Assembly: GCA_030267565.1 (NCBI GenBank)
Contig: BRXU01000010.1
Coordinates: 2,228,501-2,292,500, forward strand
Reading direction: 5' to 3'
Source: Pleodorina starrii
Taxonomy: Eukaryota; Chlorophyta; Chlorophyceae; Chlamydomonadales; Volvocaceae
Length of the DNA stretch: 64,000 bases
The position numbers and the translations under genes are program-made. Each line of letters starts with the position of its first letter. Within the stretch, counting starts at the first letter, position 1. Under the pieces are notes generated by a model. That model ran no database searches and had not been told where the DNA came from. It saw only the letters and a program-made list of their open reading frames with translations. This document shows, piece by piece, positions 11,501 to 22,230 of this stretch.

Positions 11501-12514
11501 TCGCCCAGAGTGCGCGGTCCGTGGGGCCATTGGAGACGATGATCAGGATACCGCCTGTGCAGGGCAGCAATATAGGGATCAATGGCAGCCACGTTTTGGT
11601 GCAAGCCCAGATCGATAAGTTCTTTCCTTCTCCATCCGCATCACCACCATGAAGAGGATACCCTCTCTCGAGCAGCTGCCGTACAACTTGACGGTCACTA
11701 CGGCATAGATTTTGGCACCAAACCCAAAACACTATACGGGTACGGCACAGAACCCAAACCCAGATTCCTGACTCACCAACGACCATAGTCGCAGCTGTGG
11801 AGACAGAGCCCCATTTGCGCCCAATGCGGTCGGCGAAGAAACCCAGGACGAGCTGCCCAAAGATAATGCCGCAGACTTGGGTGTAGGTGATCGAATCGGA
11901 CAGCTTGACGGGGCAGGTTGTGTGAGTCTTCCAGCAGTCGTAGTACTCCTTCTTCCAGATGGCTGTAGGGGAAATTCAAGTCGCGGGGTGTAATCAAGCC
12001 GCAGCACGAAAGGACGAGCGACAGCGTAACGCAATCCTCATCCCGCGTGGAAACCCTTGCCCGCGCCAACCATTTTCCTTACTTGCTAGGTTGCCGACCG
12101 CGAATACGAAGTAGGCTTCGCAAAACTGCAAAAGATAACGGCATGAGACAAGTCCCGCGGGTAAGCAAGCTGGTGCAAAACGAGGCCGTCAGCCCGAGCT
12201 CCCAAGATAGCATGAAGAAGACGTACCATGCCCAGGCCAGGAATCATGAATGCTCCCAGGAACATGAAAAAACTGCAAGTAAAAATTAATAACGCGGTTT
12301 GCAAAAGCGTGCGTAAGCCAGCAGATGCGGCCAACGGAAACAGCTGGCGCGCCTGAACTTACGCGACAATTGGGTTGCGCTTCACCTCGACCTCGGGCAC
12401 TTCTATATGGAGCAAGGACCTCTCGGCAGCTCCTAACCGATCGCCGGACTCAACATTTTCCTGAGTTCCCGCGGCCGGAGGCGCCGGCGTCACGTTCGTC
12501 GACTCGTCGACCAT
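8592..12514 (-). CDS. Phosphate:H+ symporter, MFS superfamily (PHO84/PHT1/algal PTA type), 12 exons
   Basis: Predicted 567-residue transporter that would import inorganic phosphate with protons across the plasma membrane. Exons on the minus strand: 12514-12363, 12272-12227, 12125-12083, 11962-11777, 11554-11318, 11170-10988, 10797-10676, 10411-10388, 10197-10045, 9795-9743, 9433-9201, 8863-8592. All have GT-AG borders and all phases agree. The start ATG sits in CACCATGG. Visible family marks: the MFS loop GFFADRIGRKWG near residue 120, the phosphate-transporter signature GVGGEYPVAS near residue 172, DFAFYGNKLFQ, TLLNSAVALVGYYFAAF with TIDKPWMGR, and FGPNATTWLLPAELAPTEVR followed by CHGFSAAVGKAGA. 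Length suits the family (about 520-590). The first 50 residues are hydrophilic. Exon 8 is only 24 nt. A glycerophosphodiester-type substrate cannot be excluded from sequence alone. Confidence 0.93.
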
Positions 12515-13050
12515 GGTGGCTGCGCAGGTGCCTCAGCAGTGCGACGCTCCTGATGGTAGTGGCGAACCGCCACTTAATTCAGCAGAATAGCATCTGCAGT
12601 GAAACAGGGCACATAAACTATTATACGTGCACACTGCCGCCGCAGAGTTATATATGAGCAGGTATAAGCTGCAAGGTCACAGAAATGACTCCTGCAGGCT
12701 GCTCGCTATGCTACGTAATCATCGACAGTCTAGCGCACAGACTATTTGCACTTCGCAAGTAGTCGTTACGCAATATGGTCGTTGAGTACGAAAGGGAATA
12801 TGCCGATGCGTCAGGTATGCGTTCTGTTATCTAGTTGAAGGCGGCAACTTTTTAACCCAAGCCAGCGCCATTTGGGTTGTCACTCATATGTACTCTTCTC
12901 AGATGCACTTTATGCAGCATGGTGCCTTGGCGATGCCATGAGATTGGTGTTACTTAATGGTTGCAGCGTAATCGCGGTACCTGTTCCCGTGGAGCGGACA
13001 AGTGCAGGCATCCTGTCAAACATTGTAATGACGATGCCCAAAATGTGCGT

Positions 13051-13077
13051 ATGATGATGATGATGATGATGATGATG
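13051..13077. repeat. (ATG)9 microsatellite
   Basis: Nine uninterrupted ATG triplets in non-coding DNA. Confidence 0.95.
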
Positions 13078-14058
13078 TTACAAGCTTCAGTGAGCTCGTA
13101 CGGTTCAAACGAACCCGAAGGCTCATGAACCGCCTCAGTCAAGCAAAAGGAACAGGAATGTGCGTATGGAATGAACACGACTGGATACGCCGCCGTACAA
13201 ATGAAAGCCCTTGTTGCGCTTGTGGCGAGGCCCCCTTGTGAAACACCGAACTCCACAGCAACGGCGAACGTCAATAAACATACTAGGCTAAATGTTTAGC
13301 CAAAATCCTTGCGTTAACCATACCGTGTATTACGGTTGCGTGGCCGAACTGAATAGTGCTAGCTTTCATGTTTTTCTGGCTCAGCTCACATGTGCGAAGA
13401 AGCGGTCTTTTCCGGTTGCGTGTCCGCTATGAGTCACCCTGACAATTTCACTTTTCAGCACGTGTGGCCTGTTAGAAGGGATCATCACCTTTACTGCGAC
13501 AAGGGTGCAATGGCACTATGGCGGTTTCCCGGCTTACAGTGTCACACCTAGACATGTACTATATTTGCGATGTCGCGCCGTTCTTCTGTTCCGTCTGAAT
13601 TGTGAAACTTCATTGGACTGATGTAACAACGAATCAGGGCTCATGTTTAGGCTTCAAGTCGGCTGGCAATGCATTAAAATTTTGCTTGTGTACCGATATG
13701 ACCCGTTCATCACACCTCAAGGGCCAGCGCGCATTCCGGTATTGTAGGTGTTCGCGCCAGTCTCGGGGCTCGATCTATCCAGTCGCAGCAAACATGCGAG
13801 CACCAGGCTGTACAGTAGCTCGGCTGTACCCGGCCATAGTTCTGGCAAGGAAGGCCGCTGGAAGTGGGAAAGGTTGACAATCATACACGTAACTTCAGCG
13901 CGTCACACGTAGCCATTTCGCAGGACATGCCTGCACATCGCCTCTGTGGTTTCCCCACGGAGCGCATCATCGTCACCGTTCCTCAGAGGGGTTGCGCTTA
14001 CACCCCTGCAGCCGCAGTGGAACAGGGTGGAACCATCGGGATTGTCGAGGTCAGGGCC

Positions 14059-14103
14059 CTCCCTCCCTCCAATCCGCCCTCCCTCCCTCCCTCCCTCCCT
14101 CCC
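14059..14103. repeat. CCCT-rich simple repeat
   Basis: Two runs of (CCCT)n separated by a short AATCCG interruption. Confidence 0.9.
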
Positions 14104-14687
14104 ATCCGCGAACATGAATGCCCGCACGCGGCGTATCACTGCCTATCAGCTCCGCCCTTGAAAGGGCGTGAACCTGATGTGCCGCGTTTCGAGCACTGAG
14201 AGACCGTCCATCCCGTGATCTTCCCCCGATTTGGAAGACCACAGCAAGACGGTGATGGTGCTGTTGGACCCTTTGATGGGCGGTGTGGTGCTCACAGTGA
14301 GATTCCAATGCGCGTTGTCGGATTACGGGGACGGGGACCTCCCGCTGACCCATGGGTCAAGGTGAAACCGCTTTAGGTCTCACATGAACCCCACCAACCA
14401 AAGCCATTGAACTTATCAACCGATAAACCTTGTCTGCGGTATGCCTTATAGCTATGTGTAGATTAGCGCCCTTGGACTTTGAAGACCTGTTAGTCGTTCG
14501 CCACAATGATGTGGCGCAGGCCCTCAAACATAAACCTGGAGATTTGCATGCCTTTATGTATCTGCACCACCAAACAAACTCTTTTTGCAGAAGTTTGACA
14601 TTTGTTTTTTTGCTAGTGGAAGGATTTGCGTCATCCAAAGCAGCTTTCCGTCCTTGAGCGCCATTTTCCGCCACTTGTCTGGCATAT

Positions 14688-17296
14688 ATGTTTGGCCGGC
14701 CTCAGCCGCCGACGCCAACACACGAGCGCGTCCGCGTCCCATCCCGTGCCGCCGCGGGCGACTCGCTTGAGGAAATCCGGGGCCGCAGCTCTCTTCGCGC
14801 GGAAGACGCTCCGCGAGGCGCGCTCGAGCTCTACGGCCCGCGTCCAAAGGCATCCAAGAGCGACTCCGGAAGCGAGCCCGACGACCGCACCGCAGCCACC
14901 GCCGCGCAATCCCGCGACTACGCCGCTGCCACCGGCGCAGCTGCACAGCAGCCCACACACGCCTTCGCCTCCCAGGCCACCTCCCGCCAGCGCTCGCTGC
15001 CCAACCGCGTCCAACAGCTGCCGCAGCACCAGCACCAGCACTCGTCAGCGCGCACGCCCGCGTTTTCGATGTCGTCAGGCCGCCACGGCGGCGCCGGCGG
15101 GCTGCCGGTGTCCTCGAGCAACACCAGCGGCGGCGGCCTGACGCCGTCGCTGCGGCAGTACCATTCGCCGATCCGCAAGTGGGTGTGGGCGGCCTTCGGA
15201 GCCAATGTGATGTTGGCGGTCATCTTCGCGGCGCTGTGCGCGTCGTCGTACAAGGTATGTGGGTCGTTGGCTGCTGGCATGGCTAGGGTTATTGAAGGAC
15301 GTGTGTCCCGGGCCGGGGTGGGTTGCCCTACCGCGTACCCAGTAATGAACGTGCTGGGTACAGGCTACAGGGCGGGCACGCCGACAAGCGGTGCACGCGC
15401 ACGATCCGAAGTTCTAGGCGGTATTCGCCAGGCGGTCACTTGGCTCTTAAGCAGGCGCGCGGCACGGAGCTAACCGGGTTGTTACTGGGACGGGAGAGGT
15501 ACAACGGTAGCATGTGTCGCGCGCCCGAGGCTGGGCCATGGGCGGAAGGGCTCGTCGCGCGGCCACCTCCCCCCTGCCTCCGAGGTGCCCCGCCCTGCCA
15601 TGTCATGGCCGCGAGACCCTATGGTCACCGCCCCGTCCTCCTGTTCCCTGCCCCTCCGGATCCCTCACAGACGTTTCGGGCGGCAGTGGAGCAGCTAGAT
15701 CGCGGCGAGACTGCCGGCTTCCCAGCCGGCAGCAAGGCCAGTGACTGGTGAGCCAAAACAGAATGAACACGCTGATGCACGGTACAATGGGAAAGAAGCA
15801 AATGGTGCACCGTGCCGCGGCTATGGCCGATCCGGCGGCGCCGTAAAGTCTTACCACCTCACAGACAGGCGGCCGCCACGGCTCCGGCCACAGCTTGTGA
15901 CCCGTGGGTCGGCGTTTAGGATACGGCACCGTCGCGGCCCTCCACGCAGCTCGACCGGCGGCCGGCGTCAGCGGCACAGGGAAACAAACTTAGGGTCGTG
16001 CCGCATTATAGGAGCGCCGCGTCCGCTTTAAACTTGCAGGTGTACCCACCCGGTTGGCGCCGCCGCTGCCCCGCCCCCTTGGCCTCTGTCTTTACCCTCG
16101 TAGGCAGCGGCTGTTTGCGGGTGCGGCCATCAGTGCCGCCTTTGCAATCGTCCTAACAGTCATATTCCACGTAAGTCCGCCGGTAGCGTACCGTACCGAC
16201 CGTACTTGCATGCCGGCCCGCCTTGCTTCTCTTGTTGCAAAGCACAGAAGAAGGGTGCGGCGGACACGCGCCCGTGTCAACCCGCCCCGCACCGCCCGCC
16301 TACCGTATGCGCGACAGCGTTGTGGCAAACACGGCTGTCACAGCACTGTCCAGGACAAAACCGTTGCCTTTGGCCCACCGGTGTGTTCATGAAGAACAGA
16401 AGAAGCCGCCCGGGCCCCCCCCAGACACAGTGACTCAATTGTTATATAAACGAGCATATCACTCCCTGATCCCCCCACCAACATCCCGCAGGCATGGGCT
16501 CTGGCGCTTTTGCTGTGTTCTTTCAAGTCGCTGGCGGACCCCAACCGTCGCTTCGGCCGCGCATTCGTCATGTCGGCGGCGCTGTGCATTGGGCTGCACA
16601 TCCTCAACATCGCGCTGCAGGTCAGTGGACCCGTGGGTCAGTGGGCTGACAGACCCATGGGTCGGTGGGGCGGGCATGGGTGGGCTTCGCGGTGGCGGCT
16701 CGGGGAGGGCTGTGGTTCATGTCCTTATCTCCTTCGGCAACCGGGAGAGGGGTGTGAATCTGTGAAAGGTTTTGTTTGCGGTGGGTCATTGCAAGAGGGG
16801 AACCAGAAGGTGCATGTACCAATGTACCACGGTGGCTTGACAAAACGGGGTTGGTAGGCGTTGAGGCTTCTAGCCCTGACAAAGCCAAGGTTTTCCTTCC
16901 TGGTACGATATCCTACTTGGAAACGCCTGTCCGTGTTAAACGCCGCGCGGACCATGGCCCCGAGCACACCGCACTACCGGCACTTCCGTCTGCGCGCTCC
17001 GCTCCCGCCCGTGCCCCGACTTAAATGAAAATGCCCAGCCCGCCCCACGCCTCTCCCCCGCCCCGCCCCGCCCCGGCCGTCCGCAGTTCCACGGTTACGG
17101 CCCCACGCTGTCGACGTGGCACGCCCAGTACGGCGCGCCCTTCAACCTTACCCTGCTGACTGCCACGGTGGTGTTCGGGCTGCTCAGCTTCCTCAACTAC
17201 ACGCTCCTGGGGGGGCTGATGTTCTTCTGGCAGGACCCGCCGGACGTCTACCTGCTGGAGACCCGGAGTCTGACGCCCGCGGGGGTGCAGCTGTGA
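14688..17296 (+). CDS. Hypothetical four-helix membrane protein with disordered N-terminus, 4 exons
   Basis: I do not recognise the family. Exons 14688-15254, 16108-16170, 16492-16620 and 17087-17296 join in phase 0 at every GT-AG junction to give 322 residues ending in TGA. Residues 1-~165 are hydrophilic and low in complexity (Ser, Ala, Gln, Pro rich, with a QHQHQH stretch) and are probably cytosolic. Four hydrophobic segments follow: one at the end of exon 1 (core ANVMLAVIFAALCA), one spanning exons 2-3 (AISAAFAIVLTVIFH then AWALALLLCSF), one in exon 3 (FVMSAALCIGLHILNIAL), and one in exon 4 (core LLTATVVFGLLSFL). The C-terminus is short and soluble. An extra exon inside the 853-base first intron cannot be ruled out. 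Confidence 0.7.
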
Positions 17297-18524
17297 AGGA
17301 AGCAGTTGCGCCGGGGTGCGTTGAGGAAGCCGGGCCGGGCCCGAGCCCCTCGGGGATTGGGGCGGCTGTGGGGGCCTTCAGGTCGGCAGGGGTCGCGGGT
17401 GTCGCCGGGGCTCGGGGGAGGTGGCGCATGTCCCCACTGTTGGCCCGGGGATTAGGTAGGCTGGCGGCTTCTTGCGGGCTCCTTGCGGTCCCAGGGGTGA
17501 GAGGCGGTCGGAGGGCCTCGGGGGTGTTGAGGGATTGGTACACGTTGCTGTTGTGTTGACGGTGTGGGGTGTCGCTGTGTTCCGACGCGAGGAAGCCGGA
17601 TATGTTGGCGCCGCCCGTTTCTCCCTCTCTAGGTTGCATTCAGGTCTCTCTACCCTTGCTACCCGAGGGCTCCGGCAGTGGCCGTATGTCAGCGCGCCCC
17701 TGTCGGCCCGTGCCGTTGCACGACATGACGGCTCAATCCTAAAAGCCAACTCGGCTGCTGAAGTAGCGACGTTTTCTTAGGCATGGCAACGCGCTAGGAA
17801 GCAACCTCCGAACCTGCAGTGCGTCACTGAGCAATCTAGAGCGAGCTTCTCTGAGCGAGCGCCGGGCGGCGGTTTGCTTGTCTCGGAGGAGTGTTGGGGG
17901 CTTGGCGCGCCAGCGATAGTCGCCATGGAAGAGGATGCAGGGGCCAGAGCTTCTGTAAATGCAATTGTGGGACATTAACTAAACCTGTAGAAGGTGTCCG
18001 CTATCTGAGGTACGTGAATTCTCATGTTGAAACGGTTGAGCCGAGTGTGGTTTCCTCGACGATTAACATAGTTAATGCAAGTCCTGTGCACATGGCTTTT
18101 GCAGTACGGGCTTCGGCCGTCGAAGAAACTGGGGCAGATGACGGTTGACGTACGGCGGTCCCGCATTTGTTTGTCACGCTCTTGCGAGCCCGTCGAAGGA
18201 AGATCATCTTTCCTCTTGCAAACTTTTATGCCATGAGAGAGAGCGCATAATTCTTGAAGGGGCGGATGGAGCGCTTTGTACATTGTTGTGTACTGACAGG
18301 GGCGTCCCAGCACCTCCCGCAGAAAGGCGGTGCATTCTGATGAAGCTTTTACCTCTAATAAACAAATTGATTTCATTCTTGGACGCTTTGCTGGTCCTGG
18401 CCACAGAGGCCGCATCGTCTTCGCAACCCAGGAATACACTGATGACCCGTGCGCTATATAACTAGTACACATTCTGTATTGTTCTTGAATCCGTTGTACG
18501 AACCTACGAACGCGACTGCAGCCT
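17297..18524. other. Intergenic, nothing recognised
   Basis: 3' flank of the membrane protein gene and upstream region of the next. A 191-codon minus-strand frame (17975-18550) has no motif, biased Cys/Arg composition and no splice context, and is taken as chance. Confidence 0.4.
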
Positions 18525-20263
18525 ATGGAGCTGGCTGAAAAGCCAAGCATGCAGAAGCCGCTGGCTTACGCCAATGATCTTGCTGACCACGACATAATTG
18601 AGGATGATGGCGAGCTTGTCTTTGGACCGCACTCAGCCAAGCTATCCGCATTCAACCCTGGTCCCGGGAGGCAGCAGCAGCAGCAGCAGCAGCAACTGGG
18701 GAGTAGCAACAGTTCTAAAGTGAGCGCCTTGCCTGCTTCCAACGCTTCCTCCTGGGGACGAGGAACGATGCATAAGCTCGCTGCATCTTTCGAAGGGGCA
18801 GTGGGCGTGGTCCGCGTGCTCAACCCTACTCCTGGATGGGGACGAGGTCCACCTCTAGGCCTGGGCCTCGTAGCCGGCAGCTATGGGGATGACACGTCCT
18901 ACCATGCCTGACGCATCTCATCTGTCGCGCATGGATGGACGCGCCGCCCACGCTGCACCCCCAACAAACGCCTTCCCGTCTCCTGCCCGCTTCTCGACCG
19001 CAGGCCCTGCAGCACCAGGACACCAGCATCCTGGGGAGCGCCCCGTTGGTGGCCAAGCTAGCCCAGTCGCTCGCCGTGCCGACGCAGCCCGCGATTATGC
19101 CGCGGTGCTTCCTGGTGCCAGAGGGCCACGTCTACGCCGGCGGCAACCCAATCATTTCCATGGCACCCACCTCGCGCCCAGGCTCCGCCGCCACCGCAGC
19201 GCAGGTGCGCCAGCCGTGCACCAGAGGCGAGACATCCACAGCGCACGGCGGCAAGGCGGTGGCGGGCGGCGAAGCGGCGACATCAGCAGCTGCAGCAGCG
19301 GCAGCGGCGCGGCAGGACGGCGGCGCGGAGCTCCAGGGCGACATCCAGAGCGGCGGCCGCGACCGCGACAGCAGCAACAGCAGCGCACGGCCCAGATCCG
19401 GGCTGCTGCGGCGACTCAGCAGTCTGACCTCCGGGACGTTGCGATCGGCCTCGAGGCCGCCGTCCGCCAAGCCGGAGTCGGCTGCGGAGGCTGCGACGAC
19501 ACCCGGCGTTGCGTCTGGGGCGGCGAGGGGCCCAGACGGCCAGCTCCGCCGGGCGTCGCTGGAGCCCTGCGTCTCGACCAGGAGCGCTGCGATACCCTGT
19601 GTGGACGTGGCGGGGGAACGCAGGCAGTTGCCTCGCCAGACAAGCTTGCTAGACGCGCCCCTGGCCGCGACGACATCCCAGGCGGGCAGCACTGCGCCGG
19701 CACCGAAGGACGCGGCGGGCAGCGCCGGCCAGCAGCCACAGCCACAGGCTGCGGAGGCGCCTACGTGCATGGGGCCGCCCTCGACCCCGGGAGCTTCAGC
19801 AGCGCGGACGGCCGCGTCAGCAGCGCCCCCGGAGCGCCCGTCGACGCCCCTTCGTCGCTTGAGCCGCTTATTGTCGGGCTCGCTGATTGCACCGGCGGCG
19901 GCGGCAGTGGCGGCGGCGGCCACCACCGCTGCCGTATCGGACCAGCGGGATCAGGACGGAGCGGGCGCCAGCAAGGGTGGCCGTGTGAGCAGCGCGGGCG
20001 TAGGCATGCGGGACCTGTTCAGCCGGCCCTCGTCGGCACGGGGCAAGTCCGATGCGGGCAGCGGCGGTGGGAGGGCGGGTTCTCAGACGCAAGTGCCGAT
20101 GGAGGCTTGGAAGCACCAGCAGCGGCACGGCCCTGAGGTCAGCGAGGATGGCCCGGCGGACGATTGTGTGAAGGACTTTGGCCCGGGGGCGGTTGTTGTG
20201 CGCCAGCCCAGCGGCGTCTTCAAGCGCGCAGCGAACGCGTTGGCGTCTGCGCTTACGCGGTAA
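18525..20263 (+). CDS. Hypothetical Ser/Ala-rich protein with repeated RRxS motifs, 2 exons
   Basis: Two exons, 18525-18719 and 19004-20263, join in phase 0 across a GTGAGC...CGCAG intron to give 484 residues. Without splicing the first frame ends at 18911. The N-terminus has a polar segment and an 8-residue Gln run. The rest is mostly disordered, Ala/Ser/Gly/Pro rich, with poly-Ala tracts. Three basic-Ser motifs stand out: RRLSSL, RRASLE and RRLSRLL, all matching the R-R-x-S pattern phosphorylated by PKA/CDPK-type kinases. A short non-repetitive block (PRCFLVPEGHVYAGGNPIIS) early in exon 2 and the end (VFKRAANALASALTR) look conserved in style. Function unknown; possibly a regulated scaffold protein, which is only inference. 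Confidence 0.6.
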
Positions 20264-22130
20264 TGACGGTTCAAATGTACCGGTGTGTATGGGGGCTCGG
20301 ATGTGTCCCGCGCATGGGCGGGGCGCGAGAGGCGCGAAGGCAGCACCGGGAGCACAAGGGCGGTAGCGCTGTCTTGGCGGTGCTGCGCTCTGATTGGCTA
20401 GGTGGCTCGCGGCGTGCGCCTGGTCAGTCAGTTCAGATCCTGGAAAGCTGAAAGAGACGCTGGAGAGGGGGGTTGCTGGCGCTGCACATAATGCTGCGCA
20501 CGCCGGGAGCCGCCGCAGGGATTCGCAGCGATTGCGGTCTCTTGGACGCATGCCTTCGTTTGCGACGGGATTGTGACTTGGCGGGATTGTGATATCGCCA
20601 TTTGGCCACGCAAATCCAGTGCGAAGCGAGATGAATCAGGGCAACTGATCGGTTTAATTTGGGTGGGGAGGGGGCGCATGCCATTGCTGGCTTCCTGGCG
20701 CGGAAGAATCCAATCGGCACCCGCGCCGCTACATGCCCTGCACACCCTGGCTGTTCTTTCTCCTGTATACACGCGGGCGCGAGGGCGCGCTTGAACGTGC
20801 TCCGATTCTACTCCGTCAACCTTTTGCTTTGGTTGTGTTTGGCGGTGTGTCGTTAGGTTTACATTGGCTTGGACTGTGTCGTTTTAATAGTTGCCGACGC
20901 GCGTGCATGTGCCCTCGGGTTTGCTGGCAAATCGGAGGTGCACCGCACGCGCGTTCAGATGGCGCACTCCGATTACAATGCGGACGGGTTGCGTTCGGAC
21001 TAGATGGTTTCATTATTGGTGCAATACCGCACGCCTGTCGTGCTGGCTAGTGCTAGTGCATGTGTTCATGCCGTACATAAGCATTTCAATCCTATGTTAT
21101 TATGCAATGCGACCCCACCAGTGCGCAACGTGAGCGTTTTACGATAGATTAACTCACCCCCGTGTGACGTCAGAGGGACAGGATGTGGGCACGACTCTGG
21201 CCGTTTTTTTGTTCCGTGACTGCCAACTGACTCTTGGACTTATCTACCTGTACCTACCTGCCTTGCGTGCAAGGTTCGTGGGAGTTTTGCGGTAGAGCTC
21301 AATGTGTTCGGGTGAACGAATGCCGAGATGTGCGATATGATAGAATAAATCAAGTGTCAACGGTCGATAGTCCGCTCCGCCCGGGTGTTGAGAATGAAAT
21401 GAATCGTACAGGAAATCTGTTATCATGTCGGGCCATGTGCTGTTTTCGCCGTCGATGGGGCTCAGGTGTTTATTTGATGGCTCAGCCCTTTCGGACAGGC
21501 TGTCAGTACAATTGTACTACATTTGTACGGCCGCTGGCCCTGGGTCTGCTATCCGTGTAATGTGTTGGCATCGACTGTGTGCGCCGCGGCATGCAGTTGA
21601 CAGGGGTATCACCAGTGCGCTTACAGTACATGTAACGGTTGTTTGCCGCCTTGACACGTCCACAGTATGTAAACTCTTCAGTCAGCAACTCTCAGCGCTC
21701 CTCTCAGCAACCCCCAGTACTAATGCTGTCGTAGCAGCACACTGGGCCTGCCTGCACGTCGAAACCCAGCGCCATGTTAAAAGTGTAGAGGTATACTTCG
21801 CACTCTGCGAAGTCATGCGCACAGGAAGTGTGCGTGCCCGCTTGCCCATGGCTGCATGCAGTGGGCAAGGGGCGCGCCGCCACATCAACCCTGCCACGGC
21901 ATCCCTGCCCATGTCAGCCGCCCCCATCGCAGTTCCAGGGGCACACCAGGCCGCTCTGAGCCGCCGCCACGGAGAAAAACCCCACCGCTCCACCGCACCT
22001 TACCCCAATCAAATCCCGCACAGCACACACACACACACACGCAGCGTGACCACCGGCCGTAACAGCAGAGCTCCGCCATGAAACCCAGACTGCAGACCGA
22101 GACTGCACGGCCACGAGACCCGCCGCCGCC

Positions 22131-22161
<31 letters not shown>

Positions 22162-22230
22162 AGACCCGCTGCCACTGCTGCCGCCGCTGTCATACTTGTC
22201 ATCAGCCACACACCCGTTGCCTATCCACGC
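20264..22230. other. Intergenic between convergent genes; simple repeats near the end
   Basis: No exon with supporting phases was found. Contains a CA-repeat at 22021-22040 and a CCG-repeat at ~22121-22163, just past the stop of the minus-strand HCF106 gene and so probably in its 3' UTR or flank. Confidence 0.4.
22021..22163. repeat. (CA)n and (CCG)n microsatellites
   Basis: About 10 CA dinucleotides at 22021-22040, then two CCG runs at ~22121-22163 with a CTG interruption. Open frames here are repeats of Pro or Gly and are not considered genes. Confidence 0.85.

Larger units (their letters stand above)
12515..14687. other. Intergenic between divergent genes; two simple repeats
   Basis: This stretch holds the upstream regions of the minus-strand transporter and the plus-strand membrane protein gene. 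It contains an (ATG)9 tract at 13051-13077 and a CCCT-rich tract at ~14059-14103. No other coding exon or known control site was recognised. Confidence 0.4.

Noticed and set aside
17975..18550. 191-codon minus-strand frame
   Set aside because: No motif, odd composition, no splice context, and it overlaps the start of the plus-strand gene at 18525.
19132..19926. 264-codon antisense frame
   Set aside because: Shadow of exon 2 of the Ser/Ala-rich gene; Ala-rich in every frame because of GC bias.
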